Below, piece by piece: positions 5,371 through 10,634 of a DNA stretch of 10,634 nt. The position numbers and the translations under genes are program-made. Location: positions 1 to 10,634 of the forward strand of contig JADCFR010000382.1 of NCBI GenBank assembly GCA_020249415.1. Reading direction: 5' to 3'. Source of the stretch: Roseomonas sp. Its GTDB lineage: Bacteria; Pseudomonadota; Alphaproteobacteria; Acetobacterales; Acetobacteraceae. How positions within the stretch are numbered: position 1 is the stretch's first letter; each line of letters opens with the position of its first letter. A model generated the notes under the pieces. The model was not told the origin of the DNA. It did no database searches and saw only the letters and a program-made list of their open reading frames with translations.

Positions 5371-7665
5371 TTAACGCGCTGCCGGTGCCTCCGGCGCCGC
5401 GCTTGCGGTTTGGGCCGGGTGTTTTTCTTCCAACACCAGCTTCTGATGCGGGTAGGGAATCTCAATCCCCAACTCATCAAAGCGCCGCTTGATGCGCCGG
5501 TTCATCTCACGCGCCACGGCCCAGCGCTGGGATGGTTCGGTCTTCAGCCGCACGCGCATGATAACGCCTGAATCGCCTAACCGATCCACACCCATGACAT
5601 CCAGATCATCGCGGATCACTGGCCGCCAGCGCGGGTCTTCACGCATTTCGCTTGCAATCTGGCGCAGGGCTTCGGAAACCTTATCCGTATCCTCGCGGTA
5701 ATCCACATTCACATCAATCACGGCAAAGGCGAAGTCGCGGGTTTGGTTGGTGACACTCGTCACCGCGCTGAAGGGGATGATGTGCAGGCTGCCATCCACG
5801 GCGCGGAGCTTGATGGACCGGATGGAAAGATGTTCCACCACGCCATTTAGCCCGCCCAATTGCACCACATCGCCCACCGCGACCGCATCTTCAAACAGCA
5901 GGAAAATCCCGGTGATGACATCCTGCACCAGCCGCTGGGAGCCAAAACCAACCGCAATGCCGACCACCCCGGCACCGGCAATCAGCGGCGCGACATTGAC
6001 ACCGATTTCCGTCAGCACCGACAGCACGACGAAAATCAGGATGATGGCGAGCAGCGCGGTGCGCAGCATGGGCAATAATGTGCGTACCCGCGCACTTTGC
6101 GCCGCCTTGGCATCGCGTGAGAGCCGTTCCAGATGCCGTTGGATCGCGGCATTGATGCCTTCCCAGATCACCAAGGCGAGCGTGATGGTGAGCGCGATGG
6201 AAACCAGGGACGACACCAACCGATTGCCAAGCTTGCCATGGCCGAACCAGGCAAAGGCCTCCAACCCCCAGCTTTCCAGCAGGAACAGCAGGGCGATGCC
6301 GCCAATCGCCATGCTCGCGCTGCCCTTCAATACGGGCAGGTAGCGATTGGCCCGTGCCTCCAGCCCTGGGTAGCGCGCGGATAATTCTGGCGTGATGCGA
6401 AAGGCGCGGGTGATGACCCGGCGTAACGCCAAATCCGCCAGTTTCGAAAGCGTGAGGATGAGCAAGGTACTGATCGAAACGCGCATCAGGCGCCAGAAGC
6501 CCTGATGGATCTCCAGCGCCCAGACCCCCCAGGCAGCGATCAGCCAGGCGATGGCGACCAAATGCCAGATATCGGCGACGCGGTCGCGCAGCATGCGGAA
6601 AAAGCGCCGGGCGCGGTCCGGTTCATCCCTTTCCGCCAATTCCGGCGCGCGCAGCACATCCGAAACGGCCTGCCGGTTCTGCAGAATGATAATCACCAGG
6701 AACAGCGTGACCAGAAGCAGTGCGATGCGCAGAATGGAATCATAGGCCGACCAGGGCAGGCCGAATTGCAACCCGGCTTCGGCCACCGCATAGCTGGTGA
6801 TCAAAACAATCACGATGCGCCTGAGCCAAATGGTCGCATAAGCGGCGGTTTCATCGGTCACCGGCAGCAGGCGCAAATGTGTCGAAGCCGGGGAGAACAG
6901 CATGCGCGCCGCCGCCATCACCGTGCGGGACGCCATATAGGCATTATTCGCGGTCAACATCACAAGCTGCGTGGTGGGCAGCGGGTAAACCGCCGTAATC
7001 AGGCCGTAGGATACCAGCGCAAAGGCGGCAATCGGCACCAGATCAAGCCCAAGCCTTGCCAACACCAATGGCACGCGCTGCAACCTTGCCCAGCCGGTCA
7101 GCTCGACCGGGGCATGGGCATCCAGCCGGTCACGAAACCGGCCAAGAAAACGCGCTGCCGCCCATTCGGCCAGCAAGCCGAGCCCAAGGACCAGAATGAC
7201 CTTCCACGAAGCATCCAACACGCGCTTTTGCGTCACCGGGTCCCGTACAATGCTGGTGAGCCAGCCAAGCACTGCCGGCAGATCGGCAATGGCGCGCACG
7301 GTGGCCACCAACTGATCCGATACCCCGGCCAGGCGCTGCGATGCCCCCTGCAGCAATTGCGCACCAAGCGTATTGGGCGCGAGCAAAGCTGGTTCCGTGC
7401 TGGCGGGCGCGCCGGGGGCCGCGCCTTCCGCTTCGCCGGCGGCAGCGCGCAGCGCGCGGATCAATTCAGCGCGACGCGCATCATCCTGCAAAATTTTGAG
7501 CAGTGCTTCCAATTCAGGCGATGCCGCGCTGCTGGCCGGCGTCGCCGCAGATGGGGGCGGCTCCGCGACCGGATTGCCCGGTTCCGCCTGCGCCCATGCC
7601 TGGCCCGCCAGCAGCACGAAGCCCATCAACAACATGAAACGCCGCATTGCGTGAAGGATGCTCAT
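5371..7665 (-). CDS. MscS-family mechanosensitive channel, YbiO-like
   Basis: The 764-residue protein should be a stretch-activated channel of the inner membrane that releases solutes on osmotic downshock. An N-terminal signal peptide (cleavage near AWA-QA, residues 25-26) precedes a periplasmic, Ala/Pro-rich segment with a short helix (about 50-80), then many membrane helices from about 150 on. The MscS core is C-terminal: pore helix APLIAGAGVVGIAVGFGSQRL (559-579) and VQDVITGIFLLFED (580-593), then the beta domain (VGDVVQLGGLNGVVEHLSIRSIKLR) and the alpha-beta domain ending in IEIPYPHQ (735-742). A 22-residue Ala/Pro tail ends it. Layout and length resemble E. coli YbiO (741 aa), and the DDARRAELIRALR segment matches its N-terminal region in style. 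ATG 7665 is assigned; ATG 7647 (residue 7) is a good alternative, as neither has a clear ribosome-binding site. It diverges from the MFS gene. Confidence 0.92.
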   Translation of the reverse strand: MSILHAMRRFMLLMGFVLLAGQAWAQAEPGNPVAEPPPSAATPASSAASPELEALLKILQDDARRAELIRALRAAAGEAEGAAPGAPASTEPALLAPNTLGAQLLQGASQRLAGVSDQLVATVRAIADLPAVLGWLTSIVRDPVTQKRVLDASWKVILVLGLGLLAEWAAARFLGRFRDRLDAHAPVELTGWARLQRVPLVLARLGLDLVPIAAFALVSYGLITAVYPLPTTQLVMLTANNAYMASRTVMAAARMLFSPASTHLRLLPVTDETAAYATIWLRRIVIVLITSYAVAEAGLQFGLPWSAYDSILRIALLLVTLFLVIIILQNRQAVSDVLRAPELAERDEPDRARRFFRMLRDRVADIWHLVAIAWLIAAWGVWALEIHQGFWRLMRVSISTLLILTLSKLADLALRRVITRAFRITPELSARYPGLEARANRYLPVLKGSASMAIGGIALLFLLESWGLEAFAWFGHGKLGNRLVSSLVSIALTITLALVIWEGINAAIQRHLERLSRDAKAAQSARVRTLLPMLRTALLAIILIFVVLSVLTEIGVNVAPLIAGAGVVGIAVGFGSQRLVQDVITGIFLLFEDAVAVGDVVQLGGLNGVVEHLSIRSIKLRAVDGSLHIIPFSAVTSVTNQTRDFAFAVIDVNVDYREDTDKVSEALRQIASEMREDPRWRPVIRDDLDVMGVDRLGDSGVIMRVRLKTEPSQRWAVAREMNRRIKRRFDELGIEIPYPHQKLVLEEKHPAQTASAAPEAPAAR

Positions 7666-7704
7666 GGCAGGCTTCGGAGCCTATTGCCGGGCGCGGGTCA
7701 AGTC

Positions 7705-7729
7705 TTTCCCGCACGCCATTTGCGGGGAA
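7705..7729. repeat. inverted repeat in the channel/MFS divergent promoter region
   Basis: TTTCCCGCA (7705-7713) and TGCGGGGAA (7721-7729) pair over 9 bp with one G-U, around a 7-base loop. It lies in the only shared promoter region (7666-7754), 25 bases before the MFS start, and could be an operator or a hairpin in the MFS leader. Confidence 0.4.
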
Positions 7730-7754
7730 GGGGCAGCGCCGTTACACCGCGCGC

Positions 7755-8969
7755 ATGCTGGCTTCCCCTTCCGTCTGGACCGTCATGATCGCCCTTTTGG
7801 GGACGCATCTGGCGGGGATGGGCGTTTTCCTGACCGTGCCGGTGCTTGCCCCCGCGATTGCGGCAGAGCTTGGCATCGCGGCGTCGCTGGCGGGTGTGCA
7901 TACCGCGCTGGTCTATCTGGGAGCCATGGTGTCAGGGCCTTTGGCGGGGGCCTTTATTCATCGCTTTGGCGGCATAAGGGTCTTGCAGCTGGGGATGCTG
8001 ATTTCGGCCTTCGGCATATCGCTTGCCATGCTGGGGCATCCGGCCGCACTTTTTGCCTCGGCGGTGATTGCCGGGCTGGGGCATGGGCCGGTCACGCCAG
8101 CGGGCAGCCATTTGCTGGCAGCCCGCACCCCGGCGCGGCGGCGGGGCTTGATCTTCAGCTTGAAGCAATGCGGCGTGCCGGCAGGTGCCATGCTGATTGC
8201 CGCCGCTGTGCCGCCGATTGCGGTGGCGGCTGGCTGGCGCCAGGGCGTCTTGGCGGTGGTGGTTTTCCTCGTGATTTCAGCGCTTTGCCTGCAACCTTTG
8301 CGAGCGGCCCTGGATGCGGAGCGCGATCCCAGGGCCGCGATCCGGGGCTTGGGGCAAATCTGGCGGGCAGCGGCTGCGAGCCTTGGCCTTCTCCGCCAAT
8401 TCCCGGTGCTGCGGCGCATGACCATCATGTCCGCGCTTTATGGCGTTTCCCAATTCTGTTTTTCGAGCTTTTTCGTGGTGTTTCAGGTGGCAAGCTTGGG
8501 CGTAACGCTAACCGAGGCCGGCATACGCTTGGCGCTGGCCCAGGCCGCTGGGGTAGCGGGCCGCGTGGTTTGGGGCATCGTGGCGGACCGGACCGGCGCT
8601 GCGCCGGTCTTTACCGGACTTGGCATCGGAGCCGCTGTGGCGGGGCTGGCGTTATTGCTGGCGGGGCCGGGCTGGCCAGGCTTTGTCATCATCCTGGCCG
8701 GCATGCTGATGGGCGCGACGGCAATCGGCTGGAATGGGGTGTTTCTGGCGGAGATGGCGCGGCTGGCGCCGGCGGGGCAGGTGGGCGGCACCACGGCGGC
8801 GGCGGGCTTTGTCTTTGGTCTTTCCATGCTGGTGGCACCCCCCTTCTTTTCCCTGCTGGTGGACCTGACCGGCGGCTATGCCGCCGGCTTCGCGCTTTGC
8901 GTCATCACGGCGCTGATCGGCGCGGCCTTGGCCTGGTCCGTGCGGGATGGGGCTGTCTCCCGCCCATGA
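7755..8969 (+). CDS. MFS transporter
   Basis: The 404-residue product is a 12-helix major facilitator, a proton-driven importer or exporter in the inner membrane. The motif-A loop between helices 2 and 3 is recognisable as GPLAGAFIHRFGGIRVL (about residues 59-75), with an Arg-rich PARRRGLIFSLKQ after helix 4 (around 125-137). A long charged central loop (RAALDAERDPRAAIRG) splits the two six-helix halves, and the second half repeats motif A as GRVVWGIVADRTGAAPV. The substrate cannot be told from sequence. ATG 7755 is assigned because hydrophobic helix 1 starts just after it; the frame is open up to 7647, but those codons overlap the channel gene. GGAAGGGG at about 7726-7733 is far (about 20 bases) for a ribosome-binding site, so the start is not certain. 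The HIG1 gene begins 19 bases after the stop. Confidence 0.9.
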   Translation: MLASPSVWTVMIALLGTHLAGMGVFLTVPVLAPAIAAELGIAASLAGVHTALVYLGAMVSGPLAGAFIHRFGGIRVLQLGMLISAFGISLAMLGHPAALFASAVIAGLGHGPVTPAGSHLLAARTPARRRGLIFSLKQCGVPAGAMLIAAAVPPIAVAAGWRQGVLAVVVFLVISALCLQPLRAALDAERDPRAAIRGLGQIWRAAAASLGLLRQFPVLRRMTIMSALYGVSQFCFSSFFVVFQVASLGVTLTEAGIRLALAQAAGVAGRVVWGIVADRTGAAPVFTGLGIGAAVAGLALLLAGPGWPGFVIILAGMLMGATAIGWNGVFLAEMARLAPAGQVGGTTAAAGFVFGLSMLVAPPFFSLLVDLTGGYAAGFALCVITALIGAALAWSVRDGAVSRP

Positions 8970-8988
8970 AAGAGGCTAATCTCCGCCC

Positions 8989-9183
8989 ATGACGACGATC
9001 CTCACCATTCTGGTTGCCTTGGCGATGCTCGCCACGGTTGGCGTGCTCTTTGCCGGGATACTCGGCATGGCGGGCGGCAAGGCCAATCCGAAGACCGCCA
9101 ATTGGCTCATGCGCTGGCGCATCATCTTTCAGTTCATCGCGGTTGGGCTTTTTGTCATTCTGCTTTTGCTGCTGAAAGCCTGA
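8989..9183 (+). CDS. HIG1-domain twin-transmembrane protein
   Basis: This 64-residue protein has two membrane helices (about 3-27 and 46-62) joined by a short polar loop GGKANPKTANWLMRWR. The loop end carries RWRIIFQ (42-48), matching the R-x-R-x3-Q core of the HIG1 family, whose mitochondrial members (Rcf1/Higd1) associate with respiratory supercomplexes and cytochrome c oxidase. A bacterial role in respiration is likely but inferred. In many alphaproteobacteria such a gene precedes a cobalamin adenosyltransferase gene and etfBA; here etfB follows with no adenosyltransferase gene between. The AGAGG at 8971-8975 is about 13 bases from ATG 8989, a little far. It lies 19 bases after the MFS gene, so co-transcription is possible, and a terminator follows. 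Confidence 0.8.
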   Translation: MTTILTILVALAMLATVGVLFAGILGMAGGKANPKTANWLMRWRIIFQFIAVGLFVILLLLLKA

Positions 9184-9206
9184 CCCTGAAAGGTTGACCC
9201 CGCCTT

Positions 9207-9228
9207 GCCCCGCCCAGCGCGGGGCTTT
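9207..9228 (+). terminator. intrinsic terminator after the HIG1 gene
   Basis: GCCCCGC (9207-9213) pairs perfectly with GCGGGGC (9219-9225) around a 5-base loop, followed by TTTAAT. It separates the MFS-HIG1 pair from etfBA, which therefore needs its own promoter in 9229-9324. Confidence 0.75.
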
Positions 9229-9324
9229 AATAGGCCAAGGGTCGGATGAGGGGGCGGAAGAACCCTCGCATGCGGCATTCCGGCGCCAATCGGCCCCCCA
9301 TTTCCTGAAGGCTATGGTTGCATC

Positions 9325-10074
9325 ATGAAGCTTCTGGTCCCCGTCAAGCGGGTGGTGGATTACAACGTCAAGGTCCGCGTGAAGGCGGATGGCACGGGCG
9401 TTGAAACCGCCAATGTCAAAATGTCCATGAACCCCTTTGACGAAATCGCGGTGGAAGAAGCCGTGCGGTTGAAGGAAAAGGGTGTGGCCACTGAAATCAT
9501 CGCGGTTTCCGCCGGCCCCGCCGTGGCGCAGGAACAGATCCGCACTGCCCTTGCGATGGGTGCTGATCGCGGCATCCTGGTGGAGCATGATGGCGTGCTG
9601 GAACCGCTCGCGGTCGCGAAAATCCTGAAGGCGATCATCGCCAAGGAAGCGCCTGATCTGGTGATCCTGGGCAAGCAGGCGATTGATGATGACATGAACG
9701 CCACCGGCCAGATGCTGGCCGCGCTGATGGGCTGGCCGCAAGGCACTTTCGCGTCCAAGGTTGAAGCCGTGGATGGCGCGCTGAACATCACGCGCGAAGT
9801 GGATGGTGGCTTGGAAAAGCTGGCGCTGAAGCTGCCGGCGATCATCACCACCGACCTCCGTTTGAATGAACCGCGCTATGCGTCGCTGCCGAATATTATG
9901 AAGGCGCGCAAGAAGCCGATTGAAACCGTGAAGCCCACCGACCTTGGCGTTGATCCCGCGCCGCGGCTCACGGTGCTGAAGGTGGAAGAACCGCCCAAGC
10001 GCCAGGCCGGCAAGAAGGTGGGTTCCGTGCAGGAACTTGTGGAAAAACTGCGCAATGAAGCGAAGGTGATTTGA
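9325..10074 (+). CDS. etfB: electron transfer flavoprotein subunit beta
   Basis: The 249-residue product is the small subunit of ETF, a soluble FAD- and AMP-containing heterodimer that takes electrons from acyl-CoA dehydrogenases and hands them to ETF-quinone oxidoreductase. Visible marks: N-terminal [36 protein letters not shown] (36-51), nucleotide-binding [15 protein letters not shown] (116-130) and the signature [21 protein letters not shown] (177-197). The last includes the recognition loop, where Leu188 lines up with the human Leu195 that docks in the dehydrogenase. Length is normal for the group I ETF of aerobic bacteria and mitochondria. GAAGG at 9307-9311 is a somewhat distant ribosome-binding site. 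etfA starts two bases after its stop, so the two subunits are co-translated. Confidence 0.97.
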   Translation: MKLLVPVKRVVDYNVKVRVKADGTGVETANVKMSMNPFDEIAVEEAVRLKEKGVATEIIAVSAGPAVAQEQIRTALAMGADRGILVEHDGVLEPLAVAKILKAIIAKEAPDLVILGKQAIDDDMNATGQMLAALMGWPQGTFASKVEAVDGALNITREVDGGLEKLALKLPAIITTDLRLNEPRYASLPNIMKARKKPIETVKPTDLGVDPAPRLTVLKVEEPPKRQAGKKVGSVQELVEKLRNEAKVI

Positions 10075-10076
10075 CC

Positions 10077-10634
10077 ATGGCGGTGCTTGTTCTTGCCGAT
10101 CATCAGGACGGCGCGCTGACCCAGCCAACCCGCAGCACGGTCGCCGCCGCGGCCAAGCTTGGCGATGTGCATGTGCTGATCGCGGGCGGCGCCACTGGCG
10201 CTGCTGCTGCGGCCGCCGCCAAGCTGCCTTCGGTGGCGAAGGTGCTGACCGCTGAGGCCGAGATCTACGCCCATGGCCTGGCTGAGCCCATGGCCGCCCT
10301 GCTGGTGGCTTTGGCACCCGGCTATTCGCATCTGCTGGCGCCGGCTTCCGCCGGCGGCAAGAATGTCATGCCGCGCGCTGCCGCTTTGCTTGATGTGCAG
10401 ATCCTGTCGGACATTTCCGACGTGGTGGATGCCGATACCTTTGTGCGCCCGATCTATGCCGGCAACGCCTTGGCCACCGTGAAATCAGCCGATGCGAAGA
10501 AGGTGATCACGGTGCGCGCGGCGTCCTTTGATCCTGTGCCTGCCGAAGGTGGCGCGGCGCCGATTGAAGCCGCAGCCATCGCGGCCGATCCGGGGCTTTC
10601 GCGCTTCCTGGGGGCCGAGATTGTCAAAAGCGAA
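10077..10634 (+). CDS. etfA: electron transfer flavoprotein subunit alpha, 5' part
   Basis: The window holds the first 186 codons of the large ETF subunit; the frame is open to the last base, and the C-terminal FAD-binding domain is outside. The visible N-terminal domain has MAVLVLADHQDG and a Rossmann-like strand VHVLIAGG (about residues 31-38). It also has a run of seven Ala at about 42-48, YSHLLAPASAGGKNVMPRAAALLDVQILSDI (about 83-113), and FVRPIYAGNALATVKS (about 122-137), all typical of EtfA. GAAGGTG at 10062-10068, inside the end of etfB, gives a ribosome-binding site eight bases before ATG 10077, with only two bases between the genes. The Ala run is low-complexity but in a helix position and does not disturb the frame. 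Confidence 0.95.
   Translation, partial: MAVLVLADHQDGALTQPTRSTVAAAAKLGDVHVLIAGGATGAAAAAAAKLPSVAKVLTAEAEIYAHGLAEPMAALLVALAPGYSHLLAPASAGGKNVMPRAAALLDVQILSDISDVVDADTFVRPIYAGNALATVKSADAKKVITVRAASFDPVPAEGGAAPIEAAAIAADPGLSRFLGAEIVKSE

Noticed and set aside
6505..7788. 427-codon open frame on the plus strand
   Set aside because: Antisense to the MscS-family gene; its product is Gln/Arg/His-rich with no domain or membrane pattern, a usual shadow in GC-rich DNA.
7658..8992. 444-codon open frame overlapping the MFS gene in another frame
   Set aside because: Gly/Arg/Cys-rich translation without motifs, whereas the other frame gives a clean 12-helix transporter.
9250..9298. GGGGGC/GCCCCC pair in the etfB leader as a riboswitch or attenuator
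   Set aside because: Only 6 bp with a long spacer and no further structure; expected by chance in GC-rich DNA.
10198..10224. Alanine run in etfA as a possible frameshift or expansion
   Set aside because: Mixed Ala codons, frame intact, flanking sequence normal for EtfA.
8905..10317. 470-codon open frame on the minus strand
   Set aside because: Antisense to the HIG1, etfB and etfA genes; no family features.

Overview
The window looks like the chromosome of a GC-rich alphaproteobacterium, probably in the Rhodospirillales/Acetobacteraceae range. This rests on base composition, codon use and gene content: a divergent ubiE/mutM pair followed by an enoyl-CoA hydratase, and a small HIG1-type membrane protein beside etfBA. 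No rRNA, tRNA, CRISPR array, transposase or phage gene was seen. The content is mostly housekeeping metabolism with several small uncharacterised genes between.

Layout. (1) 2-556: 3' end of a PcaF-type acyl-CoA thiolase, closed by a hairpin terminator at 590-610. (2) 643-2261: a rightward run of five small genes. These are a secreted cysteine-repeat protein, a 61-aa protein, a Sel1-type lipoprotein, a Cys4 small protein and a one-helix membrane protein; the last three overlap stop-to-start. (3) 2268-4779: ubiE leftward, and mutM then an enoyl-CoA hydratase rightward. In several alphaproteobacteria this block lies beside ubiB on one side and rpsT-dnaA on the other; here both flanks differ. (4) 4822-5010: a very AT-rich non-coding stretch (about 25% GC by hand count over 4841-4970) with inverted repeats and TTAA-type half-sites, in front of an unrecognised 103-aa gene. 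(5) 5371-7665: a large leftward MscS-family channel resembling YbiO, sharing a strong hairpin terminator with the 103-aa gene. (6) 7755-9183: an MFS transporter and a 64-aa HIG1 protein, closed by a terminator at 9207-9228. (7) 9325 to the end: etfB and the start of etfA.

Functional links. The thiolase, enoyl-CoA hydratase and ETF belong to acyl-CoA breakdown: ETF takes electrons from acyl-CoA dehydrogenases and passes them to the quinone pool. UbiE makes that quinone, and HIG1 proteins are associated with respiratory complexes, so the window leans toward aerobic respiration of fatty or aromatic acids. No clear new defence, mobile or biosynthetic system is visible. The parts least explained by known families are the small-gene run at 643-2261 and the AT-rich regulatory-looking segment at 4822-5010.
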